From Pseudorhodobacter aquimaris (GTDB taxonomy: Bacteria; Pseudomonadota; Alphaproteobacteria; Rhodobacterales; Rhodobacteraceae), in assembly GCF_001202025.1 (NCBI RefSeq), contig NZ_LGHS01000070.1, positions 124,001-188,000 on the forward strand: a stretch of DNA of 64,000 nt. Direction: 5' to 3'. This document shows positions 36,113 to 45,324 of the stretch, one piece after another (position 1 is the first letter of the stretch; the number at the start of each line of letters is the position of its first letter). The notes beneath the pieces are model-generated. The model made no database searches, was not told the DNA's origin, and saw nothing but the letters and a program-made list of their open reading frames with translations. Position numbers and translations under genes: made by a program.

Positions 36113-37092
36113 CGATGGAACATTTTGACCGAATCGACACGCGCTTGTTGGATGAGTTCCAGCGTGATCTGCCATTGGTGCCACGCCCCTTTGGCGCGAT
36201 GGCGCAAGCCTTGGGGCTGGAGGAGGCCTGTGTGCTGGACCGTCTGACCCGCCTCAAAGCGCAGGGCGCGCTGACACGGGTGGGCGCTACGATCCGGCCA
36301 AATACGGTGGCCGCTTCGACGCTGGCGGCCCTTGCCGTGCCCGAGGACCGGCTGGATGAGGTGGCCGCGATTGTCGGTGCGGAACCCGGCGTCAACCATT
36401 CCTATCTGCGTGAGGCGGAGTGGAACCTCTGGTTTGTCGCCACCTCCCCCGATGCTGACAAACTGGGTGCATCACTGGCGCGAATAGAGGCGCGCACAGG
36501 GCTGAGGGTGCTGGATTTGCGGCTGATCAAACCTTTTAACATTGATCTTGGTTTTCGGTTGACGGCCCATGCCCGCCCGATGGCCGCCCCCCGCGCGGTT
36601 GATCCTGCGGCTTTGCGGGTTGAGGATCGACCGCTGCTGCATGCCCTGTCGCAAGGACTTGATATTGTGGCCCACCCTTTTGCCGCCCTGGCCGACCGTC
36701 TGGGCTGGACCGAGGCGCAGGTTCTTGCCCGTATTGACGCCTTGCTCAAGGCGGGGCTGGTGTCGCGCCTCGGCGTGATCGTGCGGCACCGCACCTTGGG
36801 CTGGACCTCGAACGCCATGGTGGTTTGGGATGTGCCGGAAGGCGACATTGCGGCGGTGGGGCCAAAGCTGGCCGCCTTGCCGGGGGTGACGTTGTGCTAT
36901 CAGCGCAGACCGGTGCCGGACGTCTGGCCCTATCAGCTTTACTGTATGATCCACGGCAAAAGCCGCGATCAGGCGCTGGCTGTGCTGGCAACTGCGCGTG
37001 CCTTGCCCGCGCTGTCCCAAGTGCCGCACCGGGTCTTGTTCTCGACCCGTTGCTTTAAACAATCCGGTGCCCAAATCGCGGAGGTGGTGTGA
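36109..37092 (+). CDS. nirDL: NirDL fusion, siroheme decarboxylase subunits
   Basis: A 327-residue protein made of two Lrp/AsnC-like halves. The N-terminal half (about 1-160) resembles NirG, with YLREAEWNLWFVA matching NirG's HALNMWFVM region. The C-terminal half (about 170-327) resembles NirH, with VPDVWPYQLYCMIHGKSRD matching NirH's LPEWPYNLFAMIHGETRD. It is therefore a natural fusion of NirD and NirL. With NirG and NirH it removes the C12 and C18 acetate carboxyls of siroheme to give didecarboxysiroheme. A second ATG two codons in is possible. It overlaps nirF by 4 bases and nirG by 1. Confidence 0.93.
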   Translation: MTMEHFDRIDTRLLDEFQRDLPLVPRPFGAMAQALGLEEACVLDRLTRLKAQGALTRVGATIRPNTVAASTLAALAVPEDRLDEVAAIVGAEPGVNHSYLREAEWNLWFVATSPDADKLGASLARIEARTGLRVLDLRLIKPFNIDLGFRLTAHARPMAAPRAVDPAALRVEDRPLLHALSQGLDIVAHPFAALADRLGWTEAQVLARIDALLKAGLVSRLGVIVRHRTLGWTSNAMVVWDVPEGDIAAVGPKLAALPGVTLCYQRRPVPDVWPYQLYCMIHGKSRDQALAVLATARALPALSQVPHRVLFSTRCFKQSGAQIAEVV

Positions 37093-37565
37093 TGCGCAGG
37101 GAGCCCTTGCCTAAAGATGCCTTGGATGAGGCCGACCGTGCCTTGATCAACACCCTGCAAGACGGTTTTCCCGTCAGCGCCGCCCCCTTTGCCGAGGTGG
37201 GGGCCGCACTGGCCCTGAGTGAGGATGACGTGATTGCCCGCCTTGCGCGCCTTCGCGATATCGGCGCGATCACCCGTTTCGGCCCGTTTCTGGATGCCGC
37301 CGCGATGGGCGGCGCATTTTGTCTCTGCGCGATGGCCGTCCCCGAGGAGCGATTTGACGAGGTCGTGACTTTGGTCAATGCCCATATCGAGGTTGCGCAT
37401 AATTATGAACGCAAGCACGCGTTGAACATGTGGTTCGTGATGGCCTGCGAACGGCCCGAACAGATCAAAGAGATCGGCGCGCAAATCGAAGGGGAAACCG
37501 GTCTCAAGGTTCATCTGTTCCCTAAATTAGAAGAGTTCTTCATCGGCTTCAGGGTTCAGGCATGA
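37092..37565 (+). CDS. nirG: NirG, siroheme decarboxylase subunit
   Basis: A 157-residue single Lrp/AsnC-like protein: an N-terminal winged-helix part (residues 12-60, with SEDDVIARLARLRDIGAITRFG) and a RAM-like ligand domain ending in LFPKLEEFFIGFRV. It belongs to the heme d1 siroheme decarboxylase group, where the DNA-binding fold has been turned to enzyme use. The ATG overlaps the nirDL stop by one base (TGATG). A GTG three bases earlier is the alternative. It overlaps nirH by 4 bases. Confidence 0.92.
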   Translation: MRREPLPKDALDEADRALINTLQDGFPVSAAPFAEVGAALALSEDDVIARLARLRDIGAITRFGPFLDAAAMGGAFCLCAMAVPEERFDEVVTLVNAHIEVAHNYERKHALNMWFVMACERPEQIKEIGAQIEGETGLKVHLFPKLEEFFIGFRVQA

Positions 37566-38047
37566 GTATCGACAGTATCGACCGCAAGATCATCTCTGCC
37601 ACGGCAAGCGGGCTGCCGTTGACGCCGCATCCCTACCGTGAGGTGGGCAATTGGCTGAACCTGACTGAAGAAGACGTGATGGCCCGTTTCACCAGGTTGC
37701 AAGAGGAAGGCATCATTCGCCGCATCGCCCTTGCGCCCAACCATTATGCCCTGGGCATGGTTGCCAACGGGATGAGCGTTTGGGACGTGCCTGATGATCG
37801 TGCCTCGGAAATCGGGCCGCAAATCGGGGCTTTGCATTTCGTGTCCCACTGCTATTTGCGGCCGCGCAGCCTGCCGGAATGGCCCTATAACCTGTTTGCC
37901 ATGATTCATGGCGAAACCCGCGACGCGGTAGAGGGGCTGCGCGCCGAAATTGCCGGTCTTCTTGGTAATGATTGCCGGGCCAGCGACATACTCTATTCAA
38001 CCCGCATCCTGAAAAAGACCGGGATGCGCCTGACAGAAAGGGCTTGA
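37562..38047 (+). CDS. nirH: NirH, siroheme decarboxylase subunit
   Basis: A 161-residue protein of the same fold as NirG, with NLTEEDVMARFTRLQEEGIIRRI as winged-helix remnant and HCYLRPRSLPEWPYNLFAMIHGETRD in the ligand domain. The end (DILYSTRILKKTGMRL) resembles the end of NirDL (LFSTRCFKQSGAQI). It partners NirG and NirDL in siroheme decarboxylation. It is coupled to nirG by ATGA and followed by nirJ after 3 bases. Confidence 0.93.
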   Translation: MSIDSIDRKIISATASGLPLTPHPYREVGNWLNLTEEDVMARFTRLQEEGIIRRIALAPNHYALGMVANGMSVWDVPDDRASEIGPQIGALHFVSHCYLRPRSLPEWPYNLFAMIHGETRDAVEGLRAEIAGLLGNDCRASDILYSTRILKKTGMRLTERA

Positions 38048-38050
38048 CGC

Positions 38051-39265
38051 ATGTTCCGCCTAAGCCAGTATATGCATGAACTTATCACCCCGACCGCCCC
38101 GCGCCGCCGCGCGCGTCCGGGCAATGTCAAACCGGTGGTGATCTGGAACCTTACCCGCACCTGCAACCTCAAATGTCGTCACTGCTATACCACATCCGCC
38201 GACGTGCCGTTTCCGGGGGAGTTGAGCCATGAGCAGGCAATCGGTGTCTTGGATGATCTGCACAGCTTTGGCATCCCTGCGCTGATTTTGTCAGGGGGCG
38301 AACCCCTGTCGCGGTTTGATTTCTTTGAACTGGCCGAACATGCGAAATCTTTGGGCTTCCGGCATTTGTCGCTGTCGACCAATGGGACCAAAGTTGCCGA
38401 TAATATCGACCGTATCCATGCGCTTGGCTTTGATTATGTCGGGATTTCGCTGGACGGGATCGGTCAGGTCAACGACTGGTTTCGCGGGGTCGAGGGCGCG
38501 TTTGATGAGGCGTTGGCCGGCGTTCGGGCCTGCAAGGCGCGCGGCGTCAAGGTTGGCCTGCGCTTTACCCTGACCAAGGACAATGCCGAAACCCTGCCCG
38601 CGATGATCGATCTGTGCCGTGCCGAGGGGGTGGATAAATTCTACCTCTCGCATCTGGTTTACGCCGGTCGGGGCGACAAACACCGTGGTGAGGATACCGT
38701 TCACGACCACACCCGCGCCGCGATGGACCTGTTGATGGACCGCGCATGGGAGGCCGTGCAGGCGGGTGACGCATTCGAAGTGGTGACGGGCAATAATGAT
38801 GCTGACGCGGTTTATTTCCTGCAATGGGCCGAGGCCCGCTTTGCGCCCGAAAAAATCGCCCATCTGCGCACGCATCTTGAGGCATGGGGCGGAAATTCAT
38901 CGGGGCTTGGCGTGGGCAATATCGACCCGCAAGGCAAGGTCCATCCCGATACCTATTGGTCCGATTACACTGTGGGAAGCGTCAAGCAAACACCGTTCAG
39001 CGAACTTTGGACGGGGGATGACCATATGCTGGCCACCTTGCGCCAGCGCCCGCGCCCACTGAAGGGGCGCTGTGGTGACTGTGCCTTCAAGGCGGTTTGC
39101 GGCGGGAACACCCGCATTCGCGCGCTACAGGTGACGGGCGACCCCTGGGCCGAAGATCCGGCCTGCTATCTGACCAACGAGGAGATTGGCATCGAGGATG
39201 CCAGCCGCCTGACCGTCACTCCATTCCGAGGCAAAAGCCATGATCCGGCACATCGTTTCAACTAG
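38051..39265 (+). CDS. nirJ: NirJ, radical SAM heme d1 biosynthesis protein
   Basis: A 404-residue radical SAM enzyme with C38-x3-C42-x2-C45 (CNLKCRHC) for the catalytic 4Fe-4S cluster and an [12 protein letters not shown]-binding segment. The C-terminus carries a SPASM-like cysteine set ([12 protein letters not shown]) for a further cluster. It removes the two propionate side chains of didecarboxysiroheme, which allows the keto groups of heme d1. Full length for the family. Its 3' end overlaps nirN by 26 bases. Confidence 0.95.
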   Translation: MFRLSQYMHELITPTAPRRRARPGNVKPVVIWNLTRTCNLKCRHCYTTSADVPFPGELSHEQAIGVLDDLHSFGIPALILSGGEPLSRFDFFELAEHAKSLGFRHLSLSTNGTKVADNIDRIHALGFDYVGISLDGIGQVNDWFRGVEGAFDEALAGVRACKARGVKVGLRFTLTKDNAETLPAMIDLCRAEGVDKFYLSHLVYAGRGDKHRGEDTVHDHTRAAMDLLMDRAWEAVQAGDAFEVVTGNNDADAVYFLQWAEARFAPEKIAHLRTHLEAWGGNSSGLGVGNIDPQGKVHPDTYWSDYTVGSVKQTPFSELWTGDDHMLATLRQRPRPLKGRCGDCAFKAVCGGNTRIRALQVTGDPWAEDPACYLTNEEIGIEDASRLTVTPFRGKSHDPAHRFN

Positions 39266-40793
39266 TCTTTGCGCGCTGCTGGCGGGTCCGGTTCTGGCCG
39301 CGCCCGATGGTGCGATGATCTATGCCGATCAATGCGCCTCTTGCCATGCCGATACCCGTCTGGGCGGCACCGGCCCGGCCTTGATCCCCGAAAGCCTTGG
39401 CCGCCTGAAGGGGGCCGCACTTGAGGCGGTGATCGATCAGGGCCGCGCCATGACCCAGATGCCCAGCTTTCACACCACGCTTTCGGCGGCAGATATTGCG
39501 GCCGTTGCGGAATATATCTCGGCACCCTTGGCCACGCCGCCGGTTTGGGGCGCGGATGAGATCATGCAAAGCCGCGATTTGATGTCGGATTATACCCCCG
39601 CCACAGCGCCGGTCTTTACCGCCGACCCGATGAATATCACGCTGGTCGTGGAAACTGGCGACAGCCATATCTCGGTGCTGGACGGCGATACATTCGAGGT
39701 TCTTGACCGGTTTGAAACCCCCTATGCCGTGCATGGCGGGCCAAAGTTCAGCCCCGACGGGCGCTTTGTCTTTGTGATGTCGCGCGATGGCTGGGTGCAG
39801 AAATATGACATCTGGTCGTTGCAAGAGGTGGGCCGCATCCGCGCCGGTATTAACAGCCGCAATATCGCGATGAGCCATGATGGCAAATGGCTGGCGGTGG
39901 CCAGCTACCTTCCCAAGACGCTGACCATCCTGTCGACCGATGATCTTTCCGTGGCTAAGGTCATGGAGGTCAAAGGACGCGACGGCACGCCAAGCCGCGT
40001 TTCCGCCGTCTATCAGGCGCCACAGCGGGCATCCTTTGTGCTGGCGCTAAAGGATGTCCCCGAGATCTGGGAGGTGACGACCGACCCCGATGGCGGCCCG
40101 TTCCATGACGGCTTTGTCCATAGCCATGAGACAGGCATGAAAGAATCGCTGGGTGCGGAGCAAGGCCTGTTCGCACGCCGCCGGATTGATGTCTCGGCCC
40201 CCTTGGATGATTTCTTTTTCGATCCCGATTACCGCCATTTGATCGGTGCCAACCGGGGTGCCGATTCCGGTGTCGTGGTCAATCTGGATGTCGGCCGAGA
40301 GGTCGCAACCCTGCCGTTACCGGGCATGCCGCATCTGGGGTCCGGGATCACTTGGATGCGGGGGGATCATCGCGTCATGGCCTCACCGCATTTGCAAGAG
40401 GGGCGGATTTCTATCATCGATATGACGGATTGGTCGCTGATCAAGGTGATTGAAACTTCTGGCCCCGGTTTTTTCCTGCGCAGTCACTCAGGCACGCCTT
40501 ATATCTGGGCGGGGGTGTTTACCGGCCCGAATAAGGGTCAGATGCACCTGATTGACAAGCAAAGCCTTGAGGTGGTCAAAGTGTTGATACCAGAGCCGGG
40601 CCTGACCGTGGCCCATACCGAGTTTACCAAGGATGGCAGCCATGCGCTGGTCTCTATTTGGGAAGATGATGGTGCGGTAATCGTGTTTGACGCGGCAACA
40701 CAGACGGAAATCAAGCGCCTTCCGATGCGCAAACCTTCGGGGAAATACAATGTCTGGAACAAAATCTCATTCGAAGACGGAACCAGCCACTGA
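39240..40793 (+). CDS. nirN: NirN, dihydro-heme d1 dehydrogenase
   Basis: A 517-residue periplasmic paralogue of NirS, with a signal peptide (residues 1-20), a cytochrome c domain with C32-A-S-C35-H36 and a d1-type propeller ([20 protein letters not shown], then [24 protein letters not shown]). NirN introduces the last double bond of heme d1 and hands the cofactor over to NirS. The start lies within nirJ. The gene ends 44 bases inside the next gene. Confidence 0.95.
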   Translation: MIRHIVSTSLCALLAGPVLAAPDGAMIYADQCASCHADTRLGGTGPALIPESLGRLKGAALEAVIDQGRAMTQMPSFHTTLSAADIAAVAEYISAPLATPPVWGADEIMQSRDLMSDYTPATAPVFTADPMNITLVVETGDSHISVLDGDTFEVLDRFETPYAVHGGPKFSPDGRFVFVMSRDGWVQKYDIWSLQEVGRIRAGINSRNIAMSHDGKWLAVASYLPKTLTILSTDDLSVAKVMEVKGRDGTPSRVSAVYQAPQRASFVLALKDVPEIWEVTTDPDGGPFHDGFVHSHETGMKESLGAEQGLFARRRIDVSAPLDDFFFDPDYRHLIGANRGADSGVVVNLDVGREVATLPLPGMPHLGSGITWMRGDHRVMASPHLQEGRISIIDMTDWSLIKVIETSGPGFFLRSHSGTPYIWAGVFTGPNKGQMHLIDKQSLEVVKVLIPEPGLTVAHTEFTKDGSHALVSIWEDDGAVIVFDAATQTEIKRLPMRKPSGKYNVWNKISFEDGTSH

Positions 40794-41016
40794 GAACCTG
40801 TGGAAGCTGGGGCTGATTTTGTGGCCCTTTGCGACCTCGGCGGTTGCGATCAATCTGTTCATGGTGGGGCTGATCGGGACGTGGCTAGGCCTGCCCGCGC
40901 TTTCGCCCTATAATGCAATGTGGGCGTCATTGCCCTTGGGACTGCCTGCGACATGGGCGGTCGCGCGCTGGGTGCGCGGCTTGATCCGAGAGGCCGAGGG
41001 CCGCAAGCAGGCCTAA
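40750..41016 (+). CDS. Small two-helix membrane protein at the end of the nir operon
   Basis: An 88-residue protein with a polar N-terminus ([14 protein letters not shown]), two predicted membrane helices (about residues 18-42 and 52-72, with NLFMVGLIGTWLGLPALSPY between) and a basic end. It was not recognised as a named family. Its start lies 44 bases inside nirN in another frame, and its stop interlocks with that of the CbiX-like gene (CTAA). The position makes it the last gene of the nir operon, so a role at the membrane in nitrite reductase function, heme d1 export or assembly is possible. Codon use looks like that of the neighbours, supporting a real gene. Confidence 0.75.
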   Translation: MSGTKSHSKTEPATENLWKLGLILWPFATSAVAINLFMVGLIGTWLGLPALSPYNAMWASLPLGLPATWAVARWVRGLIREAEGRKQA

Positions 41017-41678
41017 GCGGCGGCACGCGCCAGCGCATTGGCAATCAGCCGCGCCACGCCGATATCCTCACCGATCGGGGGCAGCAGCGGGCCGTCGAAT
41101 TGCGCCTCGGCCAAGGCTTCGGGCAGGTCGCCGACCACATGCCCCGCGCTGAGCGCAAAGAAGGGTATGCATGTGCCAGCGCCCATTTCACGCGCCACAT
41201 CGACCAAAAAGGGGGCCTCTTCGACAAAGGCTGCGGTGATGGGACCGATCCCGCGCGCCTCCAGTTCCCGGGCCATCAGGTAGGTCGTATCGGATGAGGT
41301 TCTCGACACCTTGCTGCCATGTGCCGCAAGTAAGACATCGCCATGATCGGGAAGGGCGGCTGCGATCAGGTCAATTAGGGCCGGATCTGTGCCAAAAGGA
41401 GGGAGCTGTTGCAGGTCTTGCGCATTTGCTGCGGCCAGCCTGCGCGGCAAATTGGTGCGGGTGAACCAACCCTCGGCCATAAAGAACGGATAGATCAACG
41501 GTGACTGCATAGCGCCCAAGGCCGCTTCCAGCGCGCCGGGCATGGCCAGCGTCGTGCCCCTGATCTGCCATCCGGGCAGCCACATCCCGACGCGAACCGC
41601 CAAGGCCTTCATTGTAGCCTCTTGCGGCACCGGATCAGCCGGAGAGCCGTGGGATACCAGGATCGCCTCATGTGTCAT
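41013..41678 (-). CDS. CbiX/SirB-like sirohydrochlorin chelatase family protein
   Basis: A 221-residue two-half protein of the CbiX/SirB chelatase family. The N-half begins LVSHGSP (H10) and the C-half LAAHGSK (H120). The C-half also has FFALSAGHVVGDLPE with H180, giving the usual metal-binding histidine pair H120/H180. In the N-half the matching second histidine position reads AEGWFTRTNLP, with no histidine. Such enzymes insert cobalt, nickel or iron into sirohydrochlorin. Placed at the end of the heme d1 genes, it is a good candidate for iron insertion to give siroheme. The ATG at 41678 is preceded by the hypothetical gene 77 bases upstream on the same strand. Confidence 0.82.
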   Translation of the reverse strand: MTHEAILVSHGSPADPVPQEATMKALAVRVGMWLPGWQIRGTTLAMPGALEAALGAMQSPLIYPFFMAEGWFTRTNLPRRLAAANAQDLQQLPPFGTDPALIDLIAAALPDHGDVLLAAHGSKVSRTSSDTTYLMARELEARGIGPITAAFVEEAPFLVDVAREMGAGTCIPFFALSAGHVVGDLPEALAEAQFDGPLLPPIGEDIGVARLIANALARAAA

Positions 41679-41755
41679 AAATCCCGTCCCCTGTTCGATA
41701 CGTTACGCTAACGGTTCTGATATAGGACGACCGCAGACCCTGACAAGCGGTGTGA

Positions 41756-42142
41756 TCAGTCTGGTTTTTCTGCGGCGGGGGCCGGTTTTGCAGGCTGGAA
41801 ATTTCGCGCCGTTCCCCAGACAGAGATATACATCTCAGCCTTGCCATCGGGGGCAAGATGTTCGGGCGTCAAACCGACCACACGCACGCGCAGGTGGTCG
41901 CCCCGGCGCAGGGCAGGGGACAATATCTGATCTGCTGTGGCCCGAAGATTGCCCAGATGCGCCATCACCTTGCGGCGTATCAAAAGTCGTTTCTTGGTGA
42001 CAACACACCAAACGGTAATCACCCCGTTCTTGTCCAGCCGTAGTTCTGCGGTGTCACCAATGGACAGGCCGCTGTGCTTGATGGGCATTTGCAGGTCAAA
42101 GACTTTGGTTTTGTGGATGATTGGCTCGAGTAAATCCTGCAC
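41756..42142 (-). CDS. Hypothetical protein, 128 residues, GTG start
   Basis: Not recognised. It is a soluble, beta-rich-looking protein with LSIGDTAELRLDKNGVITVWCVVTKKRLL at about residues 26-54, a basic stretch after it, and a proline/alanine-rich tail. Start: GTG at 42142 with AAGGGGG seven bases before it; no better ATG exists before residue 19. It reads toward the CbiX-like gene and may share its transcript. A loose resemblance to DNA-binding HIRAN-type folds was considered but is too weak to use. Confidence 0.65.
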   Translation of the reverse strand: MQDLLEPIIHKTKVFDLQMPIKHSGLSIGDTAELRLDKNGVITVWCVVTKKRLLIRRKVMAHLGNLRATADQILSPALRRGDHLRVRVVGLTPEHLAPDGKAEMYISVWGTARNFQPAKPAPAAEKPD

Positions 42143-42267
42143 GTCACTGCCCCCTTATGGCCGGACCCTTCCTATGGGGGCTGTTGCGGGCCAGATGCAA
42201 GCGCAGTGCGCGGGTTTTTGCCGAATTCCGCGACCGGATGCCGATCCGGACTGCGTAATCTTGAACG

Positions 42268-42289
42268 GGGTGGCCCTTGGTGGCCACCC
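42268..42289 (-). terminator. Possible transcription-end hairpin after the peptidoglycan-binding protein gene
   Basis: GGGTGGCC, a 6-base loop, GGCCACCC: a perfect 8-pair hairpin 17 bases after the stop of the gene at 42306-42839. There is no T run, so it is a weak candidate for termination. Confidence 0.4.
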
Positions 42290-42305
42290 GCCGCGGGGTG
42301 TGCCC

Positions 42306-42839
42306 CTATCCCAGCAGGGCGCGATAGATCTGGCGCGCGCCGACAACAGAGCCGAGCGCGTTCTGATTACCCGACCTGCGCGCATATTGATAGACGGCCT
42401 GATAAGTGCCGGGCCCAAACGACCCGTCAATCGTGCTGTTATAAAAGCCTGCCCGCGCAAGCCGCCGCTGGATTTTCACCCGCTCGCGGTAGGAGTAGTT
42501 GTTGAAAACCCGCGCGGCGGCGGTGTCATATAGTCCCGACCCGTACGGCGCGGCATTGCCGATCACCCGACCGGTTTTATGGCGGGGTATATGGGCCTTG
42601 GGAGGTGTGTATTGGGGTTTATGTGGCTGATAGGCCGGCGCTCTATGGGGGTGGCGCTGTGGCGCGGCTTCGGCCTTTGATTTGCGATCGTTGTTTATAA
42701 TGGCGCCAACTACGGCGACGGCGGCGATGCCCATCAGCACATTACGCTCTTTCTTGCCCAAGGCCTGTGCCGGGGCGGCAAGCCCCAGCGTCAATGACAG
42801 CACACAGGCCGTAGCGATTGTTTTGGAATGCAGCAGCAT
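42306..42839 (-). CDS. Secreted peptidoglycan-binding domain protein
   Basis: A 177-residue protein with a signal peptide (residues 1-27, ending PAQA), a short hydrophobic segment (VLMGIAAVAVVGAII), a proline/histidine-rich linker (residues 60-100) and a C-terminal PG_binding_1-like domain with KIQRRLARAGFYNSTIDGSF and GTYQAVYQYAR. It should sit in the periplasm and contact the cell wall, and no catalytic domain is attached. ATG 42839 follows AAAGGGAA. The neighbours do not suggest a pathway. Confidence 0.8.
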   Translation of the reverse strand: MLLHSKTIATACVLSLTLGLAAPAQALGKKERNVLMGIAAVAVVGAIINNDRKSKAEAAPQRHPHRAPAYQPHKPQYTPPKAHIPRHKTGRVIGNAAPYGSGLYDTAAARVFNNYSYRERVKIQRRLARAGFYNSTIDGSFGPGTYQAVYQYARRSGNQNALGSVVGARQIYRALLG

Positions 42840-42912
42840 GATAGTTCCCTTTCTTCGGATACCCGCCAATCGGGGTGATGGGAAAACCATGCGCCTTGAG
42901 GCCGTGTTAGAC

Positions 42913-42952
42913 AAAAACGGCCGGTTGTTAAGTGATAACAACCGGCCGTTTC
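42913..42952 (-). terminator. Strong intrinsic terminator after gabD
   Basis: AAACGGCCGGTTGTTA pairs perfectly over 16 bases with TAACAACCGGCCGTTT around a 5-base loop. On the minus strand it ends in a T run. It lies 25 bases after the gabD stop. Confidence 0.9.
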
Positions 42953-42976
42953 CAAAGGTTTCGCTTCAGACCGGCC

Positions 42977-44461
42977 TTAGACGGACAGGCAGACGTATTT
43001 CATTTCCAAGAAGTCTTCCATGCCGTGACGGCTGCCTTCGCGGCCAAGGCCGGATTGCTTGACCCCGCCAAAGGGCGCCACTTCGGTTGAAATGATACCG
43101 GTGTTCACGCCGACGATGCCATATTCCAGACCTTCTTGAACACGCGTAACGCGGCCGATGTTCTGGGCATAGAAATAGGCGGCAAGACCAAAGATGGTAT
43201 CATTGGCGCGCGCGATCACCTCTTCCTCGCTGTCGAATTTGAACAGCGGGGCCATAGGGCCAAAGGTCTCTTCCTGCGCGACCTTCATATCCTGGGTGAC
43301 GCCGGTCACGATGGTCGGCTCAAAGAAGGAGCCGCCGAGCGCATGACGTTTGCCGCCTGTCACGACGCGGCCACCCTTGGCGACGGCATCGGCGATATGT
43401 TCCTCGACCTTTTCAACCGCGGCCACATTGACCAACGGCCCGAATTCCACCGCATCCGTCAAGCCGTCACCGACGCTGGTCTTGGCCAAAGCCTCGGCCA
43501 GCTTTTGCGTAAAGGCGTCATAGACACCGGCCTGCACATAGATCCGGTTGGCACAAACGCAGGTCTGCCCGTTATTGCGGAATTTCGACGCCATCGCCCC
43601 CTGAACGGCCGCATCCAGATCGGCGTCATCAAAGACGATGAACGGCGCATTCCCGCCCAGCTCCATCGAGCATTTCATCACCTGATCGGCGGCCTGTTTC
43701 AACAAGATCCGCCCGACTTCGGTGGACCCGGTAAAGGTCAGCTTGCGCACGATCGGGTTTTCACAGAACTCTTTGCCGATGTCCGAGGACCGCTTGGAGG
43801 TGATGACCGAAAAGATCCCCTTGGGCAGGCCCGCGCGGTCGGCCAGCACCGCCAGCGCCAGCGCCGACAAAGGTGTTTCCGCCGCAGGCCGCGAGACAAA
43901 ACCACAGCCCGCCGCCAGTGCTGGACCGCATTTGCGTGTGATCATCGCGTTGGGAAAGTTCCACGGCGTGATCGCGCCGACAACCCCGATGGGCTGTTTC
44001 AGGACGGTGATCCGCTTGTCGTGCATATGACCGGGGATGGTTTCACCGTAAACGCGTTTGGCCTCTTCGGCGAACCATTCGATAAAGGAGGCACCATAAG
44101 CCACTTCTCCCTTGGCTTCGGCTAGCGGTTTGCCCATCTCGGCGGTCAGGATCGCGCCCAGATCATCCTGGTTTTCCATCATCAGATTGTACCAGGCGCG
44201 CAGGATGTTGGTGCGCTCCTTGGCGGGGCGGGCGGCCCATTCCTTCATCGCGTCATTGGCGGCGGCAATCGCACGGGCGGTTTCGGCACGGCCAAGGTTC
44301 GGGACCGAACAGATGACATCGCCGCGTGCCGGGTTTGTTACCTCAAACGTGCCGCCATCATCGGCATCGACCCATTCGCCGGCGACATAGGCCTGCGTGG
44401 CCAGCAGGCTGGGATCTTTGAGCATTGCGCGAAGATCGGTTGCAGTGGATGTATTGGACAT
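42977..44461 (-). CDS. gabD: NAD(P)-dependent succinate-semialdehyde dehydrogenase
   Basis: A 494-residue aldehyde dehydrogenase of the GabD group, oxidising succinate semialdehyde to succinate. The catalytic cysteine is in [11 protein letters not shown] and the glutamate in MELGGNAPF. The nucleotide-binding lysine position in the usual KPAxxTP motif is arginine here (SRPAAETP), a change I believe is common in this branch. The end [17 protein letters not shown] is typical. ATG 44461 has GGGGAGG upstream. It is divergent from the alpha/beta hydrolase gene and ends at a strong terminator. Confidence 0.92.
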   Translation of the reverse strand: MSNTSTATDLRAMLKDPSLLATQAYVAGEWVDADDGGTFEVTNPARGDVICSVPNLGRAETARAIAAANDAMKEWAARPAKERTNILRAWYNLMMENQDDLGAILTAEMGKPLAEAKGEVAYGASFIEWFAEEAKRVYGETIPGHMHDKRITVLKQPIGVVGAITPWNFPNAMITRKCGPALAAGCGFVSRPAAETPLSALALAVLADRAGLPKGIFSVITSKRSSDIGKEFCENPIVRKLTFTGSTEVGRILLKQAADQVMKCSMELGGNAPFIVFDDADLDAAVQGAMASKFRNNGQTCVCANRIYVQAGVYDAFTQKLAEALAKTSVGDGLTDAVEFGPLVNVAAVEKVEEHIADAVAKGGRVVTGGKRHALGGSFFEPTIVTGVTQDMKVAQEETFGPMAPLFKFDSEEEVIARANDTIFGLAAYFYAQNIGRVTRVQEGLEYGIVGVNTGIISTEVAPFGGVKQSGLGREGSRHGMEDFLEMKYVCLSV

Positions 44462-44544
44462 AAAAGCCTCCCCTTCAGGTTCGGCATATGCAAACCATGG
44501 GCGGGCATGGATGTCTAGTTCTGCGAGCAAAGAAGGGGACAAAA

Positions 44545-45324
44545 ATGGATATGGATCTGGCCTATGCGAATGGGGCCTTTATTGCAGGTGCCGAGGATTA
44601 CCCCCCGCGCTGGACGGCCAAAGCGGCAACGTTTCGCGCAGGTTTGGGGGCGCGGGCGCAGGCATTGACTTATGGTTCGGGCGCGCGGCAACGGTTTGAT
44701 CTTTTTATCCCCGAGGGGGAGGCCAAAGGCTGTGTTACCTTTATCCATGGCGGTTATTGGATGGCCTTTGACCATTCGATCTGGTCACATTTGGCGGCAG
44801 GGGTTCTGGCGCGGGGATGGGCCTGTGCGATGCCCTCCTATACGCTGGCACCCGAGGCGCGGCTGACCGCGATGACGGCCGAGATGGTGCAGGCCTTGGC
44901 CGCCATCTCGGCCCATGTGCCCGGCCCGCAGGTTGTGACCGGCCATTCGGCGGGCGGGCATCTGGCGGCGCGGATGGGATGCGCCGATCTGGCGGTGCCG
45001 GATGTGGTGCGGGTGGTGCCGATATCCCCCTTGGCAGAGCTGGAGCCACTGCGCCATACGGATATGCAGGCGACATTGCGGCTGGATGATGCCGAGATTG
45101 CCGCCCAAAGCCCCGCGCGGCTGGATTTGCGCCGCAACATGCAGGCTCACGTCTGGGTCGGCGGGCAGGAACGGCCCAGCTTTCTGTGGCAGGCGCGGCT
45201 TTTGTCGGAACATTGGGGCTGCGATTGGACGGTTGCTGCGGGCAGGCACCATTTCGATGTGATCGATGCGCTGGAAGACCCTGCCTCGCCCTTGGTGGAG
45301 GCTTTGGTTGGTGGGCTGGGCTAG
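44545..45324 (+). CDS. Alpha/beta hydrolase, kynurenine formamidase-like
   Basis: A 259-residue alpha/beta hydrolase. The oxyanion-hole motif FIHGGYW (HGGYW is characteristic of arylformamidase-like hydrolases) and the nucleophile elbow GHSAGG are clear, and the catalytic histidine is probably in [10 protein letters not shown]. It might hydrolyse N-formylkynurenine or another small amide or ester, but no kynurenine pathway gene is near. ATG 44545 has AAGGGGAC upstream. An ATG 57 bases earlier is possible but lacks support. Its stop interlocks with the RND gene stop (CTAG). Confidence 0.85.
   Translation: MDMDLAYANGAFIAGAEDYPPRWTAKAATFRAGLGARAQALTYGSGARQRFDLFIPEGEAKGCVTFIHGGYWMAFDHSIWSHLAAGVLARGWACAMPSYTLAPEARLTAMTAEMVQALAAISAHVPGPQVVTGHSAGGHLAARMGCADLAVPDVVRVVPISPLAELEPLRHTDMQATLRLDDAEIAAQSPARLDLRRNMQAHVWVGGQERPSFLWQARLLSEHWGCDWTVAAGRHHFDVIDALEDPASPLVEALVGGLG

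Noticed and set aside
42977-44461. GabD inactivated by arginine in the KPAxxTP motif
   Set aside because: The catalytic cysteine and glutamate are intact, and an arginine at this position is, to my knowledge, common in this branch, so the enzyme is treated as active.
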